Assembly: GCA_039034035.1 (NCBI GenBank)
Contig: JBCCBN010000019.1
Coordinates: 1 to 28,589, forward strand
Source of the DNA: UBA5336 sp039034035
GTDB lineage: Bacteria; Pseudomonadota; Alphaproteobacteria; Caulobacterales; Hyphomonadaceae
Direction: 5' to 3'
DNA: 28,589 bases
Shown here: piece after piece, positions 6,519-14,598 of the stretch
How the letters are laid out: the number at the start of each line of letters is the position of its first letter
How positions within the stretch are numbered: the first letter of the stretch is position 1
Notes under the pieces: generated by a model
What the model was told of the DNA's origin: nothing
Databases searched by the model: none
Seen by the model: the letters and a program-made list of their open reading frames with translations, nothing else
Program-made: the position numbers and the translations under genes

Positions 6519-8162
6519 CTATTCCTCGTCCGGGTCAATGAAGCGGCTCTGCGCCACCCCCATTCCTTCTTCAGGATCCTGGCGGTCTTCAGCGGCCTGG
6601 GGCGCTGGCGCAGGGGTGTTGCCAGCGGTGTCTTCAGGATCGACGGGAGCGGTGGACGCGCTGCGGTCCTCGGAAGCACCCGCCGAGCCGAGCTCAGGTT
6701 TCACGCTCGGCGCGGAAAGCATCGCGGGTTCGGGGTCGCTCTCGACTGCCCGCGTGCCCGGCGCCGATGTGTCTGCCTCGGCTTGGGTCGCGGCCCGTTC
6801 CGGCGGAGGCGCAGCCTGGGGAAGCTGGTCCGCAATCTCGGGCACTGGCACAGCGGGCGGCTCACCGGCGACGGTTTCGACGGTCCCGGTTTCAGGGGCC
6901 GCGTCTAGGGCAGGGTCGAGCGCCGCATCCAGCACACCGCCCCCCTCCTCCGAATAATCCCAGACCGCCAGCGCGCGCGCCATGGCGAGCGTCTCGGCGT
7001 CATGGGCCGGCACCCGTGGCTCGGTCCAAGCGCTCGCCTTGGCGACGACCAGCCCATTGGCGGGATCGATATTGATCGCCTGGCCATAGGCGCCCTTGGC
7101 CGCAAACGTGCCGTCAGCGCGGGTCCACCATTGCCAGCCATAGCCGAGCGTCGGATCGGGGTGGATGTCACCGGGCATGAGATGAGCCTGTGTCGTGACT
7201 GTCGCGTCGGTCACCCAACCTTCGGGGAGCAATCGCTCGCCCTCCCAGACGCCATCCTGGGCGATGAACCAGCCGAACCGCGCCCAGTCCCGCAGCGCGG
7301 CGTTGAACATCGCCCCGCCGATTTCCGCGCCATCGGCACCGGGCGCATCCAGCACCCAGGCACCGTTGTAGCGCATGCCCAGAGGCTGCCAGAGGCGCTC
7401 AGCCATATAATCGGCCGCCGTGCCGCCCGTGACCCGGCGGACCAGTTCCACCAGCAATTGGGTCTCGGCGGTATTGTAGTTGAAGGCCGAACCGGGCGCA
7501 CTCTGCCGGGAATGCGACAGCGCGATGTCGAGCGCTGCTCGCTTGCCAGTGATCGGACCATCGGTAACGAACGCCACCGTATCGTCGCCCGACCCCACAT
7601 CAAACGCGACGCCGGATGACATTTCCAGCGCCTGGCGGATCGTCACCCCCTCATAGGCCGTCCCGCTGACTTCGGGGATGTAGCGCGACAGCGCGTCATC
7701 CACAGACCCGATCAATCCGTCCTGAAGGGCCATGCCCACCAGCGTCGAGGTAAAGGATTTGACCACAGACCAGGTCGTGAACAACGTGCCCGGCCCATGG
7801 CCCGGGGCGTAGGATTCATGAACGATGGCGCCATCCTTCAGGACCACGATGCCCAGCATGGCCTGGTCGGCATAGAGGTCTTCAATGGTCTTCGTGGTGC
7901 CATCATGGGTGAAGGTGAACCCCTCCAGCGCGCCCTCTACAACTGGCAACGCAGCAGCATCAGGTGCCGCCTCAACCGCGCGCGTCGGGAACACTTCGGC
8001 CATGGCGCCGTGGAGCCAGGGCCGGCGGTCAGCCCCCAGTGCCTCGCCCCGCGCCATGGCATCGGTCGGTAGCGGGACATAGTACATGTAGATGCCGATG
8101 GCCGCGAACGCGCCGAACAGGGCGGACGCAAGGGCGATGGCGGGATATCTGAGCTTGAACAT
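6519..8162 (-). CDS. SxxK serine hydrolase, beta-lactamase/6-aminohexanoate-dimer hydrolase type
   Basis: I start this 547-residue protein at the ATG at 8162, with AGGAAGG 9 bases upstream. Residues about 7-30 are hydrophobic and form a signal anchor. The catalytic domain spans about residues 75-400. It has S132-V-V-K135 as the SxxK nucleophile/base motif, Y229-N230 as the second motif and GAYGQ at 357-361 in the third-motif region. This pattern is typical of the class C beta-lactamase-related family that includes NylB-like amidases and esterases. From about residue 405 to the end is a roughly 140-residue tail rich in Pro, Ala, Glu and Asp with no visible domain. It probably acts in the periplasm on an amide or ester, substrate unknown. 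It is divergent from the secreted S9 peptidase, with 244 bp between. Confidence 0.88.
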   Translation of the reverse strand: MFKLRYPAIALASALFGAFAAIGIYMYYVPLPTDAMARGEALGADRRPWLHGAMAEVFPTRAVEAAPDAAALPVVEGALEGFTFTHDGTTKTIEDLYADQAMLGIVVLKDGAIVHESYAPGHGPGTLFTTWSVVKSFTSTLVGMALQDGLIGSVDDALSRYIPEVSGTAYEGVTIRQALEMSSGVAFDVGSGDDTVAFVTDGPITGKRAALDIALSHSRQSAPGSAFNYNTAETQLLVELVRRVTGGTAADYMAERLWQPLGMRYNGAWVLDAPGADGAEIGGAMFNAALRDWARFGWFIAQDGVWEGERLLPEGWVTDATVTTQAHLMPGDIHPDPTLGYGWQWWTRADGTFAAKGAYGQAINIDPANGLVVAKASAWTEPRVPAHDAETLAMARALAVWDYSEEGGGVLDAALDPALDAAPETGTVETVAGEPPAVPVPEIADQLPQAAPPPERAATQAEADTSAPGTRAVESDPEPAMLSAPSVKPELGSAGASEDRSASTAPVDPEDTAGNTPAPAPQAAEDRQDPEEGMGVAQSRFIDPDEE

Positions 8163-8406
8163 TCCGGGTGGCCTTCCTTCGCGAACAGTCGAACGCCTGG
8201 CACTGAACGCTTCGTACAGCGGAGCGCGTTCGATTCCCACCCGCCCATGCAGCCCATGACACCGCCGTAACGCCGCCCCATGGTGCTGGGTCGGACGTCC
8301 CCGCACCGAATGCCCGGCCCGCTGACTTGCCAAGCGCTGATTTCCCTGCCCTCTTGGCGGCCAGAAACTTGCCCGGCTTCGGCTGGGCCATGATGGGAGA
8401 ACAACA

Positions 8407-10518
8407 ATGCTCACACGCCTTCTAGGCGCCGCCGGAGCGGCCCTGCTGCTGGCCGGCGCCGGTCATGCCGACAGCCATTCCGAGAGCCATGGCGACAACG
8501 CCCCTCGCTTCACCGCCGAAACCGTGTTCGCGCTGGAATATGCCGACGATCCTCAGATCGCGCCCGATGGCCGCTCGCTGGTCTATGTCCGCAAATCCAT
8601 GGACCGGATGAAGGACCGGGTCGTTGGCGATATCTGGAGCCTCGACCTCGAAAGCGGCGCCCATCGTCCGCTGATCACGTCAGATGGATCGCTGTCGCGC
8701 CCCCGCTGGTCGCCCGATGGGGACCGCATTCTGTATATGGCTTCGGGCGAAAACGGTGCCGATCTCCGGGTCTTCTTCCCCGCCACCGGCCGCAGCTTCT
8801 CACTCGGCCAGTTCGAGCGGGCGCCCAGCGGCGCGGTGTGGTCACCCGATGGTACCGCCATCGCCTTCTCCGCCTTCGTACCCGGCGAAACGCCGAGCTT
8901 TGCCGCCCCGCTGCCTGCGCCCACGGGTGCGGAATGGGCCGAGCCGGTCCGCGTGTTCGATGACATCTTCATCCGCGCCGATGGCGGAGGCTATCTCGAA
9001 GAGGGCGCCAGCCAAGTCTTCGTCTTGCCGGCGGAAGGCGGCAGCCCACGCCAGTTGACCGACAGCGACAACGGCTTCTCATCGCCCCAATGGCTCGGCA
9101 ATGGCGACCTGGTGGTCGAAGGCAATGAAGCGCCCAATGCCGAACTCGACCCGATCGAAAGCGATCTCTACCGGCTATCGGTCGCGTCCGGCGCCCTCAG
9201 CCAACTGACCGAGCGGGACGGCCCCGATACCGGCGCCGTCATCTCCCCGGACGGAACCCAGATCGCCTATTTCGGCTTCGATGACGCGGTGAGAGCCTAC
9301 CAGCAAGGCGATCTTTACGTGATGGCCGTCGAGGATGGCGCCCCGCGCAACCTCACCGCTGAGTACGACCGGACGCCCGGCGCGATCCAATGGTCCGCCG
9401 ATGGCGAGAGCCTCATCGCTTCGGTCGATGATCAAGGCCAAGGCACGCTGGTGTCGATCCCGCTGGACGGCGGCCGGTTCACCACGCTCGCCACAGATCT
9501 GGGCGGGACGTCCATCGGCCGGCCCTATTCCGGCGGCGCCTTCGATGTCGGAGCGGTACGCGAGCGGCGGCGGCGGACCACGCCGGTCTACGCCTACACC
9601 CAGATGCGGCCCGACCGGCCGGCCGAAATCGCGGTCGTGCGCGGGAATGATGCCCCCCGAACGCTGACCAATCTGAACGAGGATGCGCTGGGTCATGTCG
9701 CCCTCTCGCGGATCGAGGAGTTTACCGTCACCTCACCGGTCGGCGACCTGCCAATCGAGGCCTGGGTCGCCCTGCCGCCCGATTTCGTGGCCGATGGGTC
9801 CTTCCCCATGGTGATCGAGATCCATGGCGGCCCGTTCGCCATGTACGGACCGTCCTTCGCCGCCGAGATCCAGCGCTTCGCCGCCGAGGGCTATGTCACC
9901 GTCTATGCTAACCCGCGCGGATCCACCGGCTATGGCGAGGCCTTCGCCCAGGAGATCGATCTCGCCTATCCCGGCAATGACCATGACGACCTGATGGCCG
10001 TGGTCGACGATCTGGTGGCGCGGAACTATGTCAGCGCCGACCGCCTGTTCATCACCGGCGGATCGGGCGGCGGCGTCCTCACCGCCAATGCCGTAGCCGA
10101 GACCGACCGGTTCGTCGCTGCCGCATCGATCAAGCCGGTGATCAACTGGACCACGATGGCGCTGGCCGCCGATGCAAACGTGTACTTCGCTCAATACTGG
10201 ATGCAGGCCATGCCGTGGGAAAACCCCGAACGCTACTGGTCCCTCTCCCCGCTTTCCAAGGTCGGCAATGTCACCACCCCGACCTTGCTGATGGTCGGCG
10301 AGGAAGACTGGCGAACCCCAACCTGGGAAGCGGAGCAATTCTACACCGCGCTGAAGCTGCAAGGGATCGACACCGCACTGATCCGCATTCCCGGCGCGAG
10401 CCACTCCATCGCCTCACGCCCCTCGCGCCTCAATGCCAAGGTCGACAACATCATGGGCTGGTTCGCCAAATACGACCCGGGCACCGCCGGCAGCGAAACC
10501 GAAATGGCGGCGGAGTAG
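8407..10518 (+). CDS. S9 family (prolyl oligopeptidase-type) serine peptidase, exported
   Basis: The 703-residue protein has a Sec signal peptide (charged start, hydrophobic run, AGAGHA cleavage region near residue 21). Residues about 35-430 form a WD40-like/TolB-like propeller with repeated SPDG motifs (WSPDGDRILYM, WSPDGTAIAFS, ISPDGTQIAYF). An alpha/beta hydrolase domain follows. The triad is readable as S553 in GGSGGG, D634 in GEEDWRTP and H666 in ASHSI, and HGGPF supplies the oxyanion region. The family cleaves short peptides, often acting as acylaminoacyl- or dipeptidyl-type peptidases in the periplasm. GGAG lies 8 bases before the ATG. The gene is monocistronic here. The exact specificity cannot be read from the sequence. 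Confidence 0.93.
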   Translation: MLTRLLGAAGAALLLAGAGHADSHSESHGDNAPRFTAETVFALEYADDPQIAPDGRSLVYVRKSMDRMKDRVVGDIWSLDLESGAHRPLITSDGSLSRPRWSPDGDRILYMASGENGADLRVFFPATGRSFSLGQFERAPSGAVWSPDGTAIAFSAFVPGETPSFAAPLPAPTGAEWAEPVRVFDDIFIRADGGGYLEEGASQVFVLPAEGGSPRQLTDSDNGFSSPQWLGNGDLVVEGNEAPNAELDPIESDLYRLSVASGALSQLTERDGPDTGAVISPDGTQIAYFGFDDAVRAYQQGDLYVMAVEDGAPRNLTAEYDRTPGAIQWSADGESLIASVDDQGQGTLVSIPLDGGRFTTLATDLGGTSIGRPYSGGAFDVGAVRERRRRTTPVYAYTQMRPDRPAEIAVVRGNDAPRTLTNLNEDALGHVALSRIEEFTVTSPVGDLPIEAWVALPPDFVADGSFPMVIEIHGGPFAMYGPSFAAEIQRFAAEGYVTVYANPRGSTGYGEAFAQEIDLAYPGNDHDDLMAVVDDLVARNYVSADRLFITGGSGGGVLTANAVAETDRFVAAASIKPVINWTTMALAADANVYFAQYWMQAMPWENPERYWSLSPLSKVGNVTTPTLLMVGEEDWRTPTWEAEQFYTALKLQGIDTALIRIPGASHSIASRPSRLNAKVDNIMGWFAKYDPGTAGSETEMAAE

Positions 10519-10571
10519 CGACCCGGGGGTTCCGACCTCGCCACCGCCAGACCCGCAGCGGAAACGATCTA

Positions 10572-10591
10572 GAGCCCTTTCATCCGAATTT
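10572..10591 (+). repeat. Left terminal inverted repeat of the MITE-like element
   Basis: This 20-base arm starts GAGCCCTTTCATCCGAA and is matched by 10870-10889 on the opposite strand, with two differences at arm positions 13 and 18. Confidence 0.8.
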
Positions 10592-10678
10592 GCGCCGCCT
10601 GAGCGCTGGAGTTCTGGGTCAGGGACAGGAGTAGACCGGACCAGCATGCGAGCATGCTGGGAGGATTACGACGCAGCC

Positions 10679-10696
10679 CTGGCGCAAAAGCGCCAG
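10679..10696. repeat. Perfect internal hairpin of the MITE-like element
   Basis: CTGGCGC and GCGCCAG form a 7-bp stem around an AAAA loop inside the left half of the element. It has no equally good counterpart in the right half. Confidence 0.6.
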
Positions 10697-10869
10697 TGGT
10701 CAGGTGGTGGTAATTACAAGGTGCAAGACGATGTTTATGTTGGATTTCCGCGGCGCAGGCTTGGGCTGCATCACACGCGCTGGACAGCGTCGCAATCCTC
10801 GGCCGATGCTCGCATCGCCCTGCGGTGTGCTCCTCGCCAGCACGAACGCTGCAACCCATCAGACGACTC

Positions 10870-10889
10870 AAGTTCGAATGAAAGGGCTC
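10870..10889 (-). repeat. Right terminal inverted repeat of the MITE-like element
   Basis: Read on the minus strand it starts GAGCCCTTTCATTCGAA. Its last base, 10889, is also the third base of the purH stop codon (TAG on the minus strand), and the flanking TA supplies the other two. Confidence 0.8.
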
Positions 10890-12505
10890 TAGTGCCGGAA
10901 GTGGCGCATGCCGGTAAATACCATGGCGAGGCCAGCCTCATTGGCCGCGGCGATCACCTCATCGTCGCGGATCGACCCGCCCGGCTGGATCACTGCGGTC
11001 GCCCCGGCCTCGGCGGCCTGCAGCAAACCGTCCGGAAATGGGAAGAACGCGTCCGACGCGGCCACGCAACCGATGGTCTTCGGCGCACTCCAGCCCGCCG
11101 CTTCGGCAGCATCCTCGGCCTTGCGCGCAGCGATCCGGGCCGCATCAATCCGGCTCATCTGGCCCGCCCCGATCCCAGCCGTCGCCCCGTCCTTGGCGTA
11201 GACGATGGTGTTGGATTTCACATGCTTCGCGACCCGCCAGGCAAATAGCAGATCATCCAGCTGCGAGTTGGTCGGCGCCTTGGACGTCACCACCTTGAGG
11301 TCATCCCGCCCGATGCGCCCAGAGTCCCGGTCCTGGACGAGGAGCCCACCGGCCACGGTCTTCACCACCTTACCTGCTGCTGCCGGATCGGGCAGACGAT
11401 CGGTCAGGAGCAACCGCAAGTTCTTCTTTTTGGCGAACACCGCCAGCGCATCGTCGTCGGCCCCCGGCGCAATCACGACCTCGGTAAAGATCGACGTGAT
11501 CGCTTCGGCCAATGGTCCGGTCAGCGCCCCGTTCAGGGCAACGATGCCGCCGAACGCCGATGTGCTGTCACACGCGAGCGCCGCCTGGTAGGCCGCCAGC
11601 AAGTCATCGCCCATGGCCACCCCACAGGGATTGGCGTGCTTGATGATCGCGACGGCCGGCGTCTCTGCGCCCAACTCGCCGATCAGTTCATAGGCCGCGT
11701 CGGTATCGTTGATATTGTTATAGCTCAGCGCCTTGCCCTGAACCTGACGGGCATTGGCAACGCCAGGGCGCGCCTCACCGGTGACGTAGAAGGCCGCTTT
11801 CTGGTGCGGGTTCTCGCCATAGCGCAGCGCTTCAGAGAGCTTGCCACCAAAGCCCGTCCAGTCCGGCGCGGCTTCGCCAAGCTGGGCCGCATACCAGCCG
11901 CTGATCGCCGCATCATAGGCGGCGGTGCGGGCATAGGTCTTCGCCGCCAGCTTCCGGCGTAGCGCGAGCGATACGGCCCCGCCCTGGCGCGCCATCTCCT
12001 CTAGCGCTGCGTCGAGGTCTGCGCCATCGGTGCAAACCGCGACAAAGGCTGCATTCTTGGCCGCCGCCCGCAGCATGGCCGGCCCGCCAATGTCGATATT
12101 CTCGATGGCCGTGTCGAAATCAGCACCCGATGCTACCGTCGCTTCGAACGGGTATAGGTTGATATAGACGAGGTCGATGGCGCCAATGCCATGGGCCTCC
12201 GCATCGGCGACATGGCTTTCCAGGTCGCGCCGGTAAAGCAGTCCGCCATGGACCGCCGGATGCAACGTCTTCACCCGTCCGTCCATCAATTCGGGAAATC
12301 CGGTCAGATCGGCCACATCCTTGACCGCGAGACCCGCCGCCTTGAGGGCCTTCGCCGTGCCGCCCGTCGACACCAGGTCTACGCCCCGGTCCGCCAGGGC
12401 GCGGGCCCGCTCGACCAGGCCGTCCTTGTCCGACACGGAGATCAGTGCGCGGCGGATAGCAACGGGACCGTTGGGATCGGCGGTTTGGGCGGTAGTGTCT
12501 GGCAT
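10889..12505 (-). CDS. purH: Bifunctional AICAR transformylase / IMP cyclohydrolase
   Basis: It carries out the last two steps of de novo purine synthesis: formylation of AICAR with 10-formyl-THF, then ring closure to IMP. The 538-residue length is full. The N-terminal cyclohydrolase domain (about 18-215) starts ALISVSDKDGLVE and contains STGGTAKAL and the conserved MDGRVKTLHPAVHGGLL. The transformylase domain carries the catalytic K289-H290 in IIKHANPCG, plus RYGENPHQKAAFY and the C-terminal DAFFPFPDGL and QPGGSIRD motifs. The ATG at 12505 has GAGG 8 bases upstream. It lies downstream of the heparinase and dehydratase genes, but a 194-bp gap with hairpins suggests its own promoter. The stop codon is shared with the edge of the transposon-like element. 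Confidence 0.97.
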   Translation of the reverse strand: MPDTTAQTADPNGPVAIRRALISVSDKDGLVERARALADRGVDLVSTGGTAKALKAAGLAVKDVADLTGFPELMDGRVKTLHPAVHGGLLYRRDLESHVADAEAHGIGAIDLVYINLYPFEATVASGADFDTAIENIDIGGPAMLRAAAKNAAFVAVCTDGADLDAALEEMARQGGAVSLALRRKLAAKTYARTAAYDAAISGWYAAQLGEAAPDWTGFGGKLSEALRYGENPHQKAAFYVTGEARPGVANARQVQGKALSYNNINDTDAAYELIGELGAETPAVAIIKHANPCGVAMGDDLLAAYQAALACDSTSAFGGIVALNGALTGPLAEAITSIFTEVVIAPGADDDALAVFAKKKNLRLLLTDRLPDPAAAGKVVKTVAGGLLVQDRDSGRIGRDDLKVVTSKAPTNSQLDDLLFAWRVAKHVKSNTIVYAKDGATAGIGAGQMSRIDAARIAARKAEDAAEAAGWSAPKTIGCVAASDAFFPFPDGLLQAAEAGATAVIQPGGSIRDDEVIAAANEAGLAMVFTGMRHFRH

Positions 12506-12591
12506 GGCGCGGGCCTCGGTTCGATCAGGGAACGGCGATTCTGAGCGCCAGCTATCATGGGTCGCACACCCTGTCAGGGGCCGCAGCGTCC

Positions 12592-12682
12592 CCGTGAGCG
12601 CGCAAGCGCGAACAAAGGGCGACTGCCCGCTGGGCGGTCAGCCCGCCCCCGCGGAGGCGCCTCGCGCCGTGAGCGCAAACAA
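12592..12682. repeat. Hairpin-rich repeat block upstream of purH
   Basis: A 10-base sequence, CCGTGAGCGC, occurs twice in direct orientation with starts 75 bp apart (12592 and 12667). Each copy leads into an ACAA-ending tail: CGAACAA after an extra GCAAGCG in the first, AAACAA in the second. Between them, GGGC-GACTGCCC (12617-12628) pairs with GGGCGGTC-A-GCCC (12632-12644) to make a long stem with one G-T wobble and one bulged A. This resembles a REP-type palindrome, or the end of the dehydratase transcript, or a leader structure of purH. I cannot separate these. Confidence 0.5.
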
Positions 12683-12699
12683 TGCATGCGGAAACGGTG

Positions 12700-14598
12700 C
12701 TACGCCCCCGCCGCTTCCTTCTGGTCGTCAGCCCGGCGAGCGCCATATTCGGGCACCAGTCGGCTAAGCAGAGCCAGCGCTTCATTGCGGTCGCGCTTGC
12801 CGGCGGCACGGATCAAGCTCGCCAGCGTCAAGTCGAAACTGTCATCCACCCCGTTCACGCCCGCCACTTCGAGAATGCCATCGATCTCGGTGCCGGAAAT
12901 CTTTTCGTGATTGTAGACCAGCCGCTCATGCAGCTTCTCGCCGGGCCGCAGCCCGGTATATTCAATCTCGATATCAACGCCGGGTACCTTGCCCTGCATG
13001 CGGATCATGCTCTCGGCCAGCGCGCGGATCCGGATCGGTTCCCCCATGTCCAGCACGAACAGTTTCGCTGCCCCGCCAGGATTCTGCAGCGCCACGGCTT
13101 GCAGCGTCAGGGAAGCGGCCTCGTCCACGGTCATGAAGTAGCGCGTCACATCGGGATGGGTCACCGTCACCGGCCCGCCCGCTGCGATCTGCTCGCTGAA
13201 CAGCGGCACCACCGATCCCGATGACCCCAGTACATTGCCAAACCGGACCAATGCCGGGGTCAGCTTGCTTTGCTTGGCCACGCGGGCGACAGCGATCTCT
13301 GCCAACCGCTTGGTCGCGCCCATCACATTGTCCGGGTCTACGGCCTTGTCGGTGGAGATGAAGACAATCCGCTCGGCGTCCACGGCAGAGGCGGCGCGAG
13401 CAATATTGATCGCGCCGGACACATTGGTGAGGATCGCTTCGCAGACATGCTGCTCCATCAGCGGTACATGCTTGAGCGCGGCGGCATGCAGCACGATGTG
13501 TGGGCGGACCTGGCGGAACAGTTCATCGACCCGTGGCACGTCGCGGACATCGCCGAGCACGGCGTTCATCTCGACGCCCTTATAGGCCCGGCGGATCGAG
13601 AGATTGGCCCGGTAGACATTGTACTCCGACGCATCGAGGATCGTCAGGCTTTCGGGCTTCAGGGCGGCGCACTGATGGGCGAGTTCCAGCCCGATGGTGC
13701 CGCCGCCACCGGTCACCAGCACGCGCTTGCCCGAGACGAGGCCGGCCACCGCCGTCATGTCCAGTTCGCGTTTCGGCCGCGACAGCAGGTCAGAGGTGCG
13801 CAGGTCTTCCAGGCGCGGACTCGCCCCTTTCGAACCCAGCGCCATGATCTTGGTCTTCTTCTGGGATGCGATTTCCAGCACCCGGTTCATGATCCGAGGC
13901 TGGCGCGCATCCCCGGTCACCGCCACCCACGGCACCTCGCCATAGCGCACTTCGAGAATGCCGAGGATCATCTCAAGGTCCTCGACGCTGCCCATAACCG
14001 CCACGCCGCGAACAGCCCGGCCAGGCTGTGCGAAATCGGTCTGCGCGATGCCGAGCACCCGGACATTCGCCCCATCGGGCGAGGTCTGCAGCCCATGGAT
14101 CGCCAAGGCGACCGATTCCAGGTCTCCCACCAGCACAGCCGGCGGCGCATCCTTCTGCACCTTGCGGAACAGTTGCAGCGGCATGTGGGTAGACCGCGAC
14201 AGCGCCATCATCCGGCCAGCAAACAAGAGGCCGACCCAGAGCAGGATCGCGATAAACAGCCCGCTCCGGGGGATGCCCTCCATCCGGTTCAGCAGGAATT
14301 GGAGGGGCAGATAGATCAGCGCCGACAGCGCCACCGCCTGCAACAAGCGCATCGCATCGGTTGCGCCCATATGGCGCCACACCTGGCGGTGCACACCGGT
14401 CACGTAGAACGCCGCCCCGGTGGACAGCGCGAACAGCAGGGCCGACGTCGCCGCCAGACTGGGCCAGGCTTGCGGGAAACCAGCCGTCGACCACCAGCGG
14501 AAGACATAGGCCACCAGGATCGCCAAGGCCGCCGTGCCGATATCAAAGATCAGCGTCAGGGCCATCGCGCGGCGTGCCTGTTGTTTTGGGCTCCTCAT
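12700..14598 (-). CDS. Membrane nucleotide-sugar 4,6-dehydratase/epimerase, FlaA1/CapD/WbpM family
   Basis: The 632-residue protein starts at 14598 (AAGGGA 9 bases upstream, ATGA overlap with the heparinase gene). Four hydrophobic segments occupy about residues 12-130. A first Rossmann-like CoA-binding-type domain follows (about 150-260), then the extended-SDR catalytic domain (about 290-570). That domain has the NAD-binding TGGGGTIG (296-303), STDKAV (415-420) and MGATK (426-430). MGATK replaces the usual YxxxK with Met, as in UDP-GlcNAc 4,6-dehydratases of this family. Such enzymes make precursors for capsule, O-antigen or glycan decoration at the inner membrane. Coupling to a heparinase-like gene suggests a role in envelope polysaccharide. 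The exact sugar nucleotide is not readable. Confidence 0.92.
   Translation of the reverse strand: MRSPKQQARRAMALTLIFDIGTAALAILVAYVFRWWSTAGFPQAWPSLAATSALLFALSTGAAFYVTGVHRQVWRHMGATDAMRLLQAVALSALIYLPLQFLLNRMEGIPRSGLFIAILLWVGLLFAGRMMALSRSTHMPLQLFRKVQKDAPPAVLVGDLESVALAIHGLQTSPDGANVRVLGIAQTDFAQPGRAVRGVAVMGSVEDLEMILGILEVRYGEVPWVAVTGDARQPRIMNRVLEIASQKKTKIMALGSKGASPRLEDLRTSDLLSRPKRELDMTAVAGLVSGKRVLVTGGGGTIGLELAHQCAALKPESLTILDASEYNVYRANLSIRRAYKGVEMNAVLGDVRDVPRVDELFRQVRPHIVLHAAALKHVPLMEQHVCEAILTNVSGAINIARAASAVDAERIVFISTDKAVDPDNVMGATKRLAEIAVARVAKQSKLTPALVRFGNVLGSSGSVVPLFSEQIAAGGPVTVTHPDVTRYFMTVDEAASLTLQAVALQNPGGAAKLFVLDMGEPIRIRALAESMIRMQGKVPGVDIEIEYTGLRPGEKLHERLVYNHEKISGTEIDGILEVAGVNGVDDSFDLTLASLIRAAGKRDRNEALALLSRLVPEYGARRADDQKEAAGA

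Larger units (their letters stand above)
10570..10891. mobile_element. Foldback MITE-like element, IS630/Tc1-type ends, TA-flanked
   Basis: A 318-bp body (10572-10889) is flanked by TA on both sides, and each TA lies within CTAG. Its ends are inverted repeats matching at 18 of 20 bases, starting GAGCCCTTTCAT. The whole outer 103 bp on each side align as an inverted repeat with no gaps (68 of 103 matches by hand count), so the element is one large imperfect palindrome with an unrelated centre. It holds no transposase and no convincing gene. TA duplication and CTAG preference are established traits of IS630-type elements, so a non-autonomous relative is the best reading (inference). It fills most of the 370-bp gap between the S9 peptidase gene and purH; the remaining 50 bases before it show nothing. 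Confidence 0.75.

Noticed and set aside
8163..8406. GAAC-N4-GAAC in the gap between serine hydrolase and S9 peptidase genes as a second LexA box
   Set aside because: The spacing is 4, not 7, and neither neighbour is a DNA-repair gene.
10570..10891. Possibility that the repeat is a CRISPR, integron attC or intrinsic terminator
   Set aside because: There are no repeated spacers. The ends are classical terminal inverted repeats with TA flanks, and the 318-bp length and lack of a T-run do not fit a terminator.
10433..11248. Open frame running across the MITE-like element into purH antisense sequence
   Set aside because: It joins S9 out-of-frame sequence, repeat DNA and purH antisense, and no part resembles a protein family. 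The two short frames ending MKGL result from the terminal repeats.
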